From Straminergon stramineum (Eukaryota > Streptophyta > Bryopsida > Hypnales > Calliergonaceae): 64,000 nt of DNA. Below the pieces are notes generated by a model that was not told where the DNA came from, ran no database searches, and saw nothing but the letters and a program-made list of their open reading frames with translations. Where the stretch lies: contig OY987270.1 of NCBI GenBank assembly GCA_963920665.1, positions 12,302,019-12,366,018 of the forward strand, given 5' to 3'. The position numbers were made by a program, and so were the translations under genes. Positions 38,253 to 49,289 of this stretch are shown piece after piece; within the stretch, counting starts at the first letter, position 1, and each line of letters opens with the position of its first letter.

Positions 38253-38440
38253 GTTCATGTTACATTATAGGTATCTATATTATAGAAATTTTTCATGATT
38301 ATAGTGTAACTATATTATAGATACCTAAATTATAAGTGTTTATGTTATAAACACTTTCAATGGTTGTAGGATATCTACTTATACTTATGCTCAAGGCTTA
38401 TATGCTCGCATTTCCATGCTCATACATTAGCATAGTTGAT
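38253..38440 (+). mobile_element. Right fragment of the MULE-like MITE split by the LINE
   Basis: After the LINE tail, sequence resumes with ATTATAGGTATCTATATTATA and ends with ATGCTCATACATTAGCA, parallel to the right half of 7468-7713. The outer flanks (TGATAGGGGG near 27056 and TGATACTAGG near 38442) may be the remains of the MITE's own duplication. Confidence 0.6.
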
Positions 38441-38771
38441 ACTAGGGAGCCCTATTGCACAAATGTGGAGGACATAAAATAATCTATTTTTAGATGCCCC
38501 TAATATGGAACATGCCTACTTACCATGAAAATAGACCACAAAAACTTTAGCTCTTGATCATTAATTTTATGTACTCAAAAGGAAACAAAAACCCTCAATC
38601 TAAAAGTGTGATAAATTAGAAAAATAGACTTTGAAATATAAAATGATTTTTTTTTTAAATTTCAGAAAAAAAATAAGGGATATGATTGCAATAGAAACAT
38701 CAATCTTTAGTAAAAAAATTCAAGTTCATCGGGGTCATAATTCAAAAGTTATAGTAGATCACAAGTCCATC

Positions 38772-38946
38772 CACTAGAAGAAAACATCGTTGATTTCAAC
38801 AAAATCTAGGTGACGCAAAATTCAATTTTCTACCAAAAAATGCAGAAACTGCGTTGTAGCCAATATAGTTTCTGTGTTTTTTTAGCAGAAAATTGAATTT
38901 TGCGTCACCTAGATTTTGTTGAAATCAATGTCATTTTCTTCTAGTG
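38772..38946. mobile_element. CACTA-like foldback MITE (175 bp)
   Basis: Begins CACTAGAAGAAAACATCG and ends with the complement of CACTAGAAGAAAATGACA. The arms pair almost perfectly for about 65 bp (AAATCTAGGTGACGCAAAAT and its complement) around a loop of about 45 bp. CACTAG ends suggest a CACTA-type MITE; 3-bp flanks (ATC/GTC) match in two of three positions. Confidence 0.7.
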
Positions 38947-39456
38947 GTCATACTATATGTGACATGAGATGTGACATAAAAAAGGACCGGTGTTTCTTGC
39001 AAACACCTTCTTCAACTAAAATTGAAGTTCAGCTATAGGAACCTAGTTCATAAACATAGTGAACTTTTCTTTGTTAGTATACTTTGGAATATGCACCATC
39101 ATCATTGAGACTACATAAATCAACATCTTGAGTGGGATGCAAAACGCGATGATTGTGATATATGCTATCACAAAGAGATTGTACAAAGATCCATTGAGCT
39201 ACTACATCATGTTGATGTATCAATACAGTAGACCTTCTTGAGCAAGCAATAGACTCTTGAGCCTTGTCTCTACATGGGGAGGCAACCATCTTATGTGCAG
39301 CATAAAAGAATTATACACATGGTTGTTGCGGCAAACAGTTCGACAACTCGACGAACACGACTTCCAACACGTCAAGTAGACCCTCTTGTCCGTCTAATAG
39401 AGTCAAACTTACCTCTGACTTTTAAAAAAAATTTCACCCTGCCCGTGAGGCCACTT
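38947..39456. other. Intergenic DNA, nothing recognised
   Basis: Short ORFs only, no motif. Confidence 0.4.
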
Positions 39457-39496
39457 GGATGCCATGTGGCAGACACGTGTCTTCCACGTAGCATCC
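39457..39496. promoter_or_regulatory. 40-bp palindrome centred on a G-box-like ACACGTGT
   Basis: GGATGC..TGTGG..ACACGTGT..CCACGTAGCATCC pairs across its centre. CACGTG is the plant bZIP/bHLH G-box core. It lies next to reversed array units at 39503-39530, so it may belong to a regulatory region. Function is inference. Confidence 0.4.
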
Positions 39497-39500
39497 TAAA

Positions 39501-39990
39501 GGGGCGCATGCGGGTGTAGGCAACCACGGGTAGGGCGACTTTGGGTTTAGGCTGGTGGGCGACCGCAGGTGTCGAGTATGTGGCAAGCTGCGAAGCAAAG
39601 ACACGAAGTGAGAACCCAAAGAGAAGTAACGCCCCACAATTACCCGCGGTCGCCCCTAAAGACCCGCAGTTGCCTCCCAAGGGACCTGCACGTGCCCCCA
39701 AAGACCCGTAGTCGCCTCCCAAGGCACCCGCACGCGCCCCCAAAGACCTGCAGTCGCCCCCTAGAGGACCTACACGCGCCTCTGAAACCGTAGTCGCCCT
39801 CCAAAAGACCCGTATGCACCCTTATACCCGCAATCGCCCCGTCTAGGACCCGAACGTGCCCCTAGACCCGCAATCGCCTCCTCGGACCCGAATGCGCCCT
39901 ACCAGACCCGTAGTCGCTTCCCGAGATCCGTGCGCGCCCCCTGGAGACCGCGGGTTCAACCGGTGGTCGCCCACCCGCACTCGCCCCATG
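39501..39990 (+). repeat. 13-bp CpG array 1, upstream of the 40208 gene
   Basis: From 39640 to about 39990 the units ACCCGCGGTCGCC, ACCCGCAGTTGCC and the variant CCCGCACGCGCC recur every 17-25 bp on the plus strand, pointing toward the gene at 40208. A smaller set in reverse orientation and one forward GGCGACTTTGGGTTTAGG block (39534-39551) lie at 39501-39570. Frames across the array give Pro-Arg-Ser low-complexity peptides and are not genes. Confidence 0.8.
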
Positions 39991-40207
39991 ACCAACTCTC
40001 ACCCACACTCACCCCACCTACTTATCCACTCGCCCAAGACCTTTTGGGCACCTTTCATTGAGGCTTCTTGTCTTGTATCCTTTAGTGGCTACATGCGTGA
40101 ACCTTGACTATTTACTATTTATTACATTCATCCACCCTTCTTACCTTACTAGTTGTGGACCACCTAAACTCCCAAACGAGTTTTTTGAGCCTTAGACACG
40201 ACAATCA

Positions 40208-42703
40208 TTGATGGCCACTGGAGTTAACAATGCGAGGGCATTGCCTATCTCCGCTACTGCACAGACCGCTGGGGCATTACGAAAGGCTACCAAAGACAAA
40301 CATCGCAAGCGTTGGGGTACTATTCATCAGAAGCGATTGCACGTGCTCAATAGTGAAGCCCACCTTGCTTTTAAGGGTTGGAATGAAGAACCAGAGCCTT
40401 GGACAATACAAACCTGCGAAGACTACATCGAGTGGTGCCACATCGGCAAGTTCTTTCCTTTATGGCGTCATCATTATAATCGGCACACCAATAAGGCCAA
40501 CTTGAAGTACTGTGAGAATCCAACATTCCTTCAAAGATGCATTGAATTGTGGCAAGTCCTCTACAAAACTGCCTTTGTAGATAGGAACGAGGTCCCCCTC
40601 TTCCTTGCTAGAAGAGCATATGTTGAGGTCGCTCTAAACAAAGAGGTTGATTGGAGCACAATCAAGGGAAGTACGTATGTCACTCGGCCAGAGAGTGGTT
40701 TCATCCCAAAAAGAGTTCTAGCCTTTCCTGAGGGGGGACTTGGTCCTATTCGAAGTGCATACAAAATGCAAACCCCTGCCACTAAGGTTGACACTGAGGA
40801 GTTTGAAGAAGATGATAACTCTGATGGTACGCGCGTCTATAGGGTCATATGAATCGTGGAGCAATCTGTTTGCCCCAATGAGGTTCAAAATGAAGTTGTA
40901 GAAGGACCCGCGACATCCACGGGACAACGACCAAGGCAACCATTTAGAGTACGGTGTTCAACAACACGAGTGGGACCCGCACCGATTCCAACTATAGTTC
41001 CTAACCCATCGCTGCCAACATAGCGCACAAATGATGTCTTTGACTTTGGGCCCGATGAAGACACGGCTATGGAAGAAACTAACCGTGTTCCCATTTCTCC
41101 ATCAACAATGGGCTCAAGCCACGACATTATGACTTTGGCAAAAGCTCTGGACCTCCTCAAGACCAAAGATGTTGAAATTTCTTCACTACAGAATGAAATG
41201 AGGAAATTGTGATGTGAGTGTGAACAAAAAAGTACACTCATCTCTCAACAAACTACAGAACTGCAACGCCTCCGTGAGAAAGACCATGACACTTTCACTT
41301 TGTCGGATATGGATGACGCCTTTGTTGAGTAGAACCTCCAAAATGTGGACTAGGTTGTGGGGGACCTTACCAACCATATCCTTCAGCATTCTCCTCTTGC
41401 CAAGCGCACTAGACGCTCCCCCATCATTCTGAATACACTTCCTACTATTGTTACAAGATATACTACCAATGACACAATTGAACTCAATGGGACCCAAGAC
41501 TCTTTTTCGTTTCCTGTGGTTCCATCAATTATTCAATTGGAGAAAGACCATGGACTTCAAGAAGAAAATAAGATGCTTCGAAGAAAGTTGGCTGAGTTGA
41601 CTACCACATACTACCATTGGAAGGTTGCCTGCATTCTCTCCGTGGATAGATCCCAACAAGTTGCGAGGGAGCTAGAGAAAGTTTCTAGAAACTTTGTTGC
41701 AAATGCTCCTAAACGTGAGTATGGACTAATGTCATGGGCATTGTTGGAGGACATGTTTCCCAATAACATGTGCATGGTGGAATTGCCACAAAAGGAGGTC
41801 ATAGATTGGAGCAAAAATGGTTGGGACCACGAAAATCAAATGTCTAGCCACATAGAAGAGAAGAAATGAATGCTACTGTGGCCTAAGCCTGCACCTTTTG
41901 TTTTGGACCATACCAAATGCCCCATATGTCTTGAACAATTTGGCCCCGAAGGGGGTTGAGCACTAGGATCTTGTGCACATGTATAACACCCCCAATGTCT
42001 CATCACACAATGCTTGATTAGACGATGTTGTGTGATTTGTTCAGCACCATTCCATGATCGCCTGTATACCATGTTCAACTTGACAACGTACATGCCTCCT
42101 TCTTGGGAACACACACGTGATACTACAGCTGACACAACCTTGTGGGGCCGAGATTTGGTTTGGAGTTGGCGAGGAAGACAACATGATCAAGAAAAAGGAC
42201 TTGCTAGCTCGCAATTGAATTGGGAAACAGACCCAGACGAAATTGCTAGAGTTGCATCGAGGCTCATGGGAAAGGGGCCACAAAACGAAGGGAGGAGGGC
42301 ATTCTTCTTCCAATGTCTTGGTGGATATTGGGACAAGACCTCCTCAACCTTCAAGTGAGGTCCTCATCTGCAATGACACCGTTGGAATTTAGAAGGAGAA
42401 AGGGTGGCTAATCAAGATGATAGTGCCTCCCTAGAAGACTTGACTAGTATGGCTTACCTCGACTCTACATACGGACCATATTACCAAAGTCAAGCACTTG
42501 ACTACTTGTTGGAAGCACATTCTCTACAAACAAAAAGGACCCTCCAAGCTCTACAGGACTCCAACGTGTTGCAATCAATTTTGAAGGTAGACGGACCAGC
42601 TTCACGAACCTGTGCAAAGTGAAAGCTAGAGGTTGGGGAAGCATCGACCTACGAAGAAGGTGAAGGAAGTGGCTCTCAAAACAACCCAAATGTAATTGAC
42701 TAG
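40208..42703 (+). pseudogene. WC-KLFP domain protein with coiled coil and RING-H2-like end, broken
   Basis: One frame of 832 codons from ATG 40208 to TAG 42701, broken by about 11 in-frame stops (40850, 41021, 41210, 41330, 41351, 41867, 41957, 41984, 42356, 42374, 42620) but no frameshift. Residues about 30-160 carry the unrecognised domain shared with 43957-45429 and 53218-53859: EPWTIQTC, YIEWCHIGKFFPLWRH, RCIELW, KEVDWSTIK. The middle is acidic and helical with heptad-like stretches. At 41918-42040 a CPIC, CAH..HPQC and CVIC spacing fits a RING-H2 zinc finger, which in ubiquitin ligases binds E2 enzymes; it is interrupted by stops at 41957 and 41984. Its 5' side has array 1 but no clear copy of the 20-bp core block. 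All stops can arise by C-to-T or G-to-A changes. Confidence 0.7.
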
Positions 42704-43956
42704 ACATTTGTAGGAATCATGCAATTTAGCCTTACTTCCCATCATAATAGATGACAAGTAAGGGTTAGGTTTTAATTACACTATGTTTCTAGTTGTTTTG
42801 GCAAGTACGATGGAGTGGTTTAGGGTTTTCTTCTTTCATTCCACTTCTACGACTTCCTAGCATACCTATGTATGGCAATTCCATATGGCATTGATTTTTA
42901 TTTAATACTACCTTTTTTTCCTCTCTACCAAAGTACCAATTTCTAAAATCATATCAAGAATGATCTTTTCCAGTTCTTCCAAAAATAGTTTGTATGAACC
43001 AAATCAACAAAGCTCTTAAAGTTTAACTTTTCAAATTAATTTCACTTGCATTGAGAAGAAAACTAGGTCACTACTCACTAGAGTGGAGCATCATTGTCCA
43101 ATTGGATATTTCCTTTCATATTCTTAAAAATCGTGAGGTTCTAATTATAGGAAGCTTTTCCTCTAAGCTTTCAAGATACTTGGCCAAAGAAGGAATAAAA
43201 GGGGTTCAAATACAACATGCCCCTTTTCGTGGATGTTGACTTGTTGACTTCACATTACTATACCTTCAAATGGTTCACCCTGTCCTGGGAGGTCAAAATT
43301 TTGATTCATAAAAAACATGAGTGGGCCAACTTACATATCAAAACTACCTAATTCCTCAATATCCATTGTAATTTTCTTCAAATTACGCTAAAGCTAGAAT
43401 TCTAAAAAATCCTATATACAAGGAGGAACAATGAAGCAAATCACCCGAGACAAATAAGCCCAATAAATTTCCTCGATTAATATGGTATTTTGGGCATAAT
43501 CAGTTTTTTGTTCTCCACTATTCATATGAAAATCATTAATACAAGTTGTACTGTAGATTTCACGACGACATTCTCACAAAATAGTGAAAATACTATGTCA
43601 ACTTTTACAGTCAAGAATCAAGAACTTCCCATCAATCCCATGTTCCTATTCGATTGTAATTATGTGCGAGAATCCCATTCCATTCATCATACCATCACCT
43701 TCTCCCAAAACATGAGAGAGACATATTCATCCATATAGAAAAGTTGTAAGATCCAAAAATGGTGTGGCATTTTCTCCCTTCCATGCACACTACTAGTATG
43801 CCCACACCAATTTAACTATTCTAGTACAGACATTGCTTCAAGACACCATATACATTGTTTTATCTCAAAACATTGCATTTCTTTATAACACCATGATAGG
43901 CAAAATACAAAATAATCGTGGTGAAAGTATTTATCCTCATTGTATTCCTAGGTATT
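42704..43956. other. AT-rich spacer between convergent genes
   Basis: Lies between the 3' ends of the 40208 (+) and 43957 (-) genes. No gene, array or terminal repeat was seen. Confidence 0.5.
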
Positions 43957-45429
43957 TTATTTTGTGTTGAGGTAGTCCTTGAAAATGGGCTCCAGACCCA
44001 TTTGTTGTAATTCTGCATCAGACTTCCCTATGCTAGCTCTATTCCACTTATACCAATCCAAAAAAAACCAACTTTCTGCCCTCAGAGCTTTCAACTCCGA
44101 TACCATCAATGGTAATCTGTGCTCATGGAACTTCACCAACTTCTCAAGCGATGCTACTTCTCTAGCAACACTACCATATGTTGAGGAAGAAGCCAAAAGC
44201 TCTACTTTTGGAACGTGCTGGACGGCGGCCTCGTAGTATTTTTTCTTCTTCTCCATTATTTGAAGTTCTAGGCTTTGCCTTTCATTCTGTGCTTGCTGAC
44301 GTTTGCGGACAAGGGTTTCGAGTTTTGATTCCCATATCAAATAATGGTCCATTTTATGCACCTTCCCACTCTTCATTTCCTTCAAATACAAATCGTGATT
44401 TCTTTTGAAGGAATGGAAGCCCTTGTCATTCTCTTCGATGATGTTCGTTATGGCCTTCAACCGTTGCTTCAACACCTCTATGAAAGTGGGATTCATTTCT
44501 TGCTCCTTCAAAGTTTTCAATTGCACGTTCTTTGCACGCAATGCTAATTTTGCACTTTCTATTTTAGCAAGCAACATTGCCTCTTCATTTTCTGAATCGC
44601 TTCCTCCACCACTCCCATCAACCTCTCGCAAAACGGGGTCCACTCTCCTAGCCACCCCATCATCCATGCCTTCTTCATCCGTATCTTGTACTATGATGGG
44701 CTCTTGAGTTGATTGTCCACTTTGGTCGACTCCTACATCCACAGCCGGCCTAGATTCTTGTATGGCAACCTCCTCATCATCGCTGTGGAAAGAATATCCA
44801 TCGTATTCATAGGTGTGTAGATCAGAGCTAGAAGTCTCTGACCAAACCATGCTTTCATTGCCAACAAATGACTTCGCACGCTTCACCTTCGATAACATCT
44901 TCTTTACATCCACAGGTTCATCTGGCGGTAATATTTTTGGAGTCTCTGGAATGATCACAATAGGGACCTCCTTCAATGTTGACCAATCCACCTCCTTCTT
45001 CAACACATATTCAGCATACACCATTCTCACAAGAAAGAAACAGAAATTATCGTTTCGGTAAGTTGAGTCCTCCAAATACAAGTGCTTCCACACCTCACAA
45101 CATCTAAGTATGAAGCCCTCGTCCTTCGAGTATGCAAGATTTACTTTGTTTTGCTTCAGATGTTCTTTGTGCCGACACAAGGGAAATAATTTGCTAATTT
45201 GGCACCAATCCACATATTTGCAAACGGTTTTGTAACTCCAAGGCTCAGGTTCATTTCTCCAACCTTTAAATGCCTTAATCTTTGGATGGATCAAAATGGC
45301 CACATGCTTCTTGTGAATTTTACCGGACTGTTTCCGACCCTTGTCGCGGATGAGCTTCATCTCTTGTCGTATAAGGCATTTGATTGTGGCAGGCGTCAAT
45401 GGTAGGGGCTCATTCTCCATAGTGCTCAA
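43957..45429 (-). CDS. WC-KLFP domain plus coiled-coil protein, intact, function unknown
   Basis: Open for 490 aa. I do not recognise the family. Residues about 38-155 are the domain shared with the 40208 and 53218 ORFs; invariant points across the three are EPW or DW, the WC(H/Q)I-K-(L/F)FP stretch, RH, NL-Y, RC-E and VDW-T-K. Paired Cys and His residues could bind metal but this is not shown. Residues 160-290 are a linker that becomes strongly acidic (DTDEEG, SDSENEEAM). Residues about 295-450 are predicted helical coiled coil rich in Lys, Glu and Leu. The last 40 residues (SWFFLDWYKWNRASIGKSD) may be a separate motif with a weak echo in the 57318 ORF. No signal peptide or membrane segment. 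The ATG at 45429 is the first in frame and lies 248 bp after the 18-bp leader block. No internal stop, unlike its two relatives. Confidence 0.75.
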   Translation of the reverse strand: MSTMENEPLPLTPATIKCLIRQEMKLIRDKGRKQSGKIHKKHVAILIHPKIKAFKGWRNEPEPWSYKTVCKYVDWCQISKLFPLCRHKEHLKQNKVNLAYSKDEGFILRCCEVWKHLYLEDSTYRNDNFCFFLVRMVYAEYVLKKEVDWSTLKEVPIVIIPETPKILPPDEPVDVKKMLSKVKRAKSFVGNESMVWSETSSSDLHTYEYDGYSFHSDDEEVAIQESRPAVDVGVDQSGQSTQEPIIVQDTDEEGMDDGVARRVDPVLREVDGSGGGSDSENEEAMLLAKIESAKLALRAKNVQLKTLKEQEMNPTFIEVLKQRLKAITNIIEENDKGFHSFKRNHDLYLKEMKSGKVHKMDHYLIWESKLETLVRKRQQAQNERQSLELQIMEKKKKYYEAAVQHVPKVELLASSSTYGSVAREVASLEKLVKFHEHRLPLMVSELKALRAESWFFLDWYKWNRASIGKSDAELQQMGLEPIFKDYLNTK

Positions 45430-45676
45430 TCTATACGATCAATTCTACTTGGATACTATGCCAAATATACCAAGCCTAAAACCTTGTTGTACAAACTTAA
45501 ATCTATTACCTCATGGTAATTCACATTTACAAATACATCAACATGAACATTTTCAATCACAATCAAGTTTCAAACAATTCGGCGTGATTTACAATCAATG
45601 GATGAAAGTGACATGAGGAGACATAGAATATCCTCCTCACAACACCCACCTCCCCTCTCAAGCCTGCAATTAGCCA

Positions 45677-46015
45677 CTTCCAGGTGGATAAAAGACAAGG
45701 CACAAAAGGGAAAGATGGGAGACTACGGGTTTAGGATTTGATTTTGTACCCGCAGTCGCCTCAGGGCGAGCGTGGCTCTGGATGGGGAGCGTGCGGGTCG
45801 GGAAGGCGACCGCGGGTCCAGGACCACCGCCAGCGACCGCGGGTGATGGCAACTGTGGGTCTGGGGGCGACTGCAGATCTGGGGCAACCACGGGTCTGGT
45901 GCGACCGTGGGTGAGGGGAACCCAAACTGGGGGCGCATGCGGGTCTGGCGCAACCGCAACTAGGGGCACGTGCGGGTCTGGGGCGACCACAGGTCCCAAA
46001 CCCCTGACCGCGACG
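45677..46015 (-). promoter_or_regulatory. Promoter cassette of the 43957 gene: array 2 and core blocks
   Basis: Reading in the gene's direction: 13-bp units (ACCCGCGGTCGCC and close variants, with CCCGCATGCGCCCC types) from about 46015 to 45770, then the inverted, TATA-like core block at 45760-45741 (GGCGACTGCGGGTACAAAAT), then 47 bp, then the leader block at 45694-45677 (CTTTTATCCACCTGGAAG). The same order occurs before the kinase and the 53218 gene. Promoter function is inference from position and repetition. Confidence 0.65.
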
Positions 46016-46324
46016 GCACATACCTTCACTGAATAGTGAAATTAGATTGCCTTAACAATTAGATTGACTTACCCCCAAATGAACCATGCAAAGAATTCAT
46101 ATTCAAACCCAAATGCATGCAAGTAGGTGATGTGTATGTACAATATTCAATATTTTGGGTCCAAACATGCACTTCACATTAAAAATAGTTTATACACTTG
46201 CATTGCTTTTCCCAAATGAGATGCACAAAAGGTGTCCAATGTTACTATTCCCGCTAGAAAACTATTACATCAAATCCTATGAGAGGACAGAGTCCCGAAA
46301 GACGAATTCGGGTGGTTTCATGAA

Positions 46325-47866
46325 CTATGGTTTACCCATGAGGAGGTCCACCACTTGCGCACATGTTGGTCTTTTGTTAACATCAGGATCAGCTAGTTCA
46401 CGTAACTTCATGGCAAAGTACTTTGATGACTCATGATTTCTAAATAAGTCCTTGTCGTATTCAACCATGTGTTCTATGTTCATGCGTTGGGTCAACTTTC
46501 CAATTGAATAAGAGTCGGACTTCACCGAATATTTGTAGGTCGCTTTCATCACATCTAGACTCGTATCTAAACCCTCTGGCCCAAACAAATAGAACAACTC
46601 TGGAGCTGCCCACCAATGGCCCATCCTCTCAGCATCAAGTTTTTCCTGTTTTTCATATCCAAAATACGAGGGAGCTCCTTCTTGAATACGACTTGCAATT
46701 CCCCAATCACAAATCCCAATGTTGATCTCTTCGTCCGAGAAGGGGGGATAATGCAACAATATGTTCACAGGTGACAAGTCATTGTGCAGCACCCCTGCAT
46801 TGTGCACGAGACTTGTCACATAAACCAGGGCCCACGCCAACTTCGCCTTGTATCTTCGAAAGAGGCTAATTTCTTTTTGTTGTTGGCCTATAAGTTGCTT
46901 GACCAACTTGATTTCATGCCATTCCGCATGCGACACCACCTTCTCATTCAAATGAAGCAACTCTTTGAAATTACCACCATTCCACCACAAAGTGTATGCT
47001 TCCATTGTTTGGTCATGGACAACTAGGAATTTAATAATGGCTGGATGATTCAACGGGCATACCAAAGCCTCCACTGACCGTTCCACCCTCAGATCGTGTT
47101 TGTTCCTTTGCTTTGACAATTTCCCCGCAAAATGTACATGCGCTGGGATCGTGGACATCCCTTCAATGCGTACCTTACGCACCTTTGCATATCCTCCTTG
47201 ACGGCCAAATCGAGTAAGTGGGACCACCTTGGCCTCTGAGTAGACCCACATGATACATGAACCACTATCTCTTGTAAATGCAGCCTTCAATGCATCCGTC
47301 TGCCACCCCATACCCCTAGCTTCGGACCTTGACAATCTTTTTGCTGCAATTTGCCACCAATCCATCTTCTCACGGAACTCCTGGGCCCTATCCGTTTCTC
47401 CAAATCCAGGCACTATAGGTCGCAACTCAAGCATCAACTTCTTGGTGTTGAATATACAAGTTTGTAGGCAATTGCCAATCCATGTTTGCCATTGGTTGAA
47501 ATACACTTCATCCACATCTGCATAGTCCGAAGATTCCTTGCATTTCCTTGTAATAAATTCCTCCAACTCATCCTTGAAGGATTGGATGCCTGCCTCTTTA
47601 TTTCTCAAGTATTTCCTCTCCAAATATTGTACACTTTTTTCCTCATACCATTGGAGACAAGCCTCATGCGCATAGGTTGTATATTGTGCTGGAGGATAGG
47701 TAGGGTCCTTATCGTGTGTTGTCTTGGACTTCTTTGTCTTGGATGGTCCGGCACCTCCAATTACCTCCTTGGTAGTTATATCTACAACAAATGTTGCAGG
47801 ATTATCAAGGTCCTTGTCCCAAGCCGATATCCGACCCGTACTACTTCCTTCCTTTGAAGTAGACAT
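46325..47866 (-). CDS. Atypical protein kinase with unique N-terminal region
   Basis: 513 aa from the ATG at 47866. Residues 1-210 match nothing I know (a low-complexity start, then Trp- and Cys-containing helices such as WQTWIGNCLQTC). Residues about 218-511 are a protein kinase fold: a Gly-rich loop GRQGGYAKV (221-229), candidate beta-3 Lys249 (FAGKL), Glu266, catalytic loop HNDLSPVNIL (361-370, Asp363 and Asn368; Arg of HRD replaced by Asn), metal-binding DWG (387-389) instead of DFG, APE (421-423), Asp451 in SDSYSIG and Arg499. All catalytic residues are present, so activity is possible; loss of the HRD arginine suggests no activation-loop phosphorylation control. An in-frame ATG at 47995 would add 43 residues, but that stretch coincides with the leader block shared as untranslated DNA with other genes. 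No signal peptide or membrane helix is seen. Promoter array 3 lies upstream. Confidence 0.85.
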   Translation of the reverse strand: MSTSKEGSSTGRISAWDKDLDNPATFVVDITTKEVIGGAGPSKTKKSKTTHDKDPTYPPAQYTTYAHEACLQWYEEKSVQYLERKYLRNKEAGIQSFKDELEEFITRKCKESSDYADVDEVYFNQWQTWIGNCLQTCIFNTKKLMLELRPIVPGFGETDRAQEFREKMDWWQIAAKRLSRSEARGMGWQTDALKAAFTRDSGSCIMWVYSEAKVVPLTRFGRQGGYAKVRKVRIEGMSTIPAHVHFAGKLSKQRNKHDLRVERSVEALVCPLNHPAIIKFLVVHDQTMEAYTLWWNGGNFKELLHLNEKVVSHAEWHEIKLVKQLIGQQQKEISLFRRYKAKLAWALVYVTSLVHNAGVLHNDLSPVNILLHYPPFSDEEINIGICDWGIASRIQEGAPSYFGYEKQEKLDAERMGHWWAAPELFYLFGPEGLDTSLDVMKATYKYSVKSDSYSIGKLTQRMNIEHMVEYDKDLFRNHESSKYFAMKLRELADPDVNKRPTCAQVVDLLMGKP

Positions 47867-47973
47867 GGTCTTCTTTTGAAAAACGAGGCGTTCTTGACTT
47901 GAACTTGGAGAGAAAAATGGGCAAAAACTTCCCCTTCTGAAATCACCTTGGCCCACGAGCACGCATTGAGCCA

Positions 47974-48256
47974 CTTCAAGGTGGATGAAAGCCAATGCGC
48001 AAGACCAAGAATGGCGACCGCGGGTCTGGGCGACCGCTTAAGTACCCGAGGTTGCCTTGGGGCGCGTATGGGTCTGGCGCATGCGAAACGGGTGACCGTG
48101 GGTATGGGGCGACTGCGGGTATGGAGGCGACAGCGGGAGGGGTGACTGCGGGTTGGGGTGACCATGGGAGGGGGCGACTACGGGTTCCAGAGGTCCTCGC
48201 GGATGGAGGCAACCGTTCATGTAGGGGTGACCATTGGTCCTAGGCGACCGCAGGTC
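47974..48256 (-). promoter_or_regulatory. Promoter cassette of the kinase gene: array 3 and core blocks
   Basis: Reading toward the kinase: CpG-rich units from 48256 to about 48060, the core block at 48056-48037 (GGCAACCTCGGGTACTTAAG), two more array units, and after 46 bp the leader block at 47991-47974 (CTTTCATCCACCTTGAAG), 108 bp before the start codon. The spacing equals that of the 53218 gene exactly. Confidence 0.65.
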
Positions 48257-49289
48257 CAAAAAGGATGGACCATCCTAAATAATAGCTAAAAGAAACCTTC
48301 ATATGGGATAGAAACATTGGCATTACAACTTCCCACTTCTATTTTGCTTGCTTTCAAATAAAATCATAAGACCACTATGATATGGTCTAGAATGTGGAAT
48401 TAGATTTTGAGTTCTTTCTTTATGGTTCCAAATATATGTCTACAATGTTCACAAAGAAAAAAAAGGAATGGGCCAAAACGGAAAAAGGGAATCAGAAATA
48501 TAAAAGTACAGGACATGATTGACTTCTATTGAAACAAAAAGGGAGAACTTGAAATACTTACATTCTACCATTGCATAATAATATTATAGAGGTTACTTTA
48601 GAAGCATCCAAAGTCTTTTTCTAATTTCTTCAAGTTTGCTCTACAGTGAACATGAATTCGGCTTTTTTACACAACCCTAAATCCTTTTGGGGTGGAAGAG
48701 GTCATAAATGCAAACATACATGTTGCAGAGCACATTGAAATGAACAACAAATGAAGCATATGCACATCAAGTCAAAAGATTGTTGTCCTTGATGAAGACA
48801 TTGTTCAAACCATCAAGGGTGTTTGAATGCTATCATTTCTTTTTTTTGCATGCCAATCCTTCAAAATTGGTCACCCACAAGATACAAGAAATTTCTAAAT
48901 GGACAAGTGGGACACCTTCGAAATCATCCTTCTTAGACGTTGTAAATTGTTAAGTTACAAATTATAGATGCGGTCTTCGGAAGTAAACTTTCCAAGGAGG
49001 ACCACCCCTTCTTACACTACAAAATTTACAAGATGATGAGATGCTCTTCTATCCTATATAGAGAGTTTCTATCATTTATGGACTCAAAATTAGCCACCCC
49101 ATCATTTAAAGATGAAGAACCATCACATGCAAATCCTTATACAATGTACGATTTCTTTGGCTAAGTATTCTATAGAGGACATTCAATATGTTCTTGTAAA
49201 AGCTATCCAAGGTTTACTTCAACTTTTGTATACAAAAAATAATCTCTCTCCAAAGAGACAAAACGTCAAGTTTGGTCACTCCGATAGGT
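48257..49289. other. AT-rich intergenic DNA, nothing recognised
   Basis: No ORF, array or terminal repeat seen. Confidence 0.5.

Noticed and set aside
47867..47995. Upstream ATG of the kinase at 47995, adding 43 residues
   Set aside because: This stretch contains the 18-bp leader block that is untranslated before two other genes, and the added residues show no conserved feature; the 47866 ATG is preferred.
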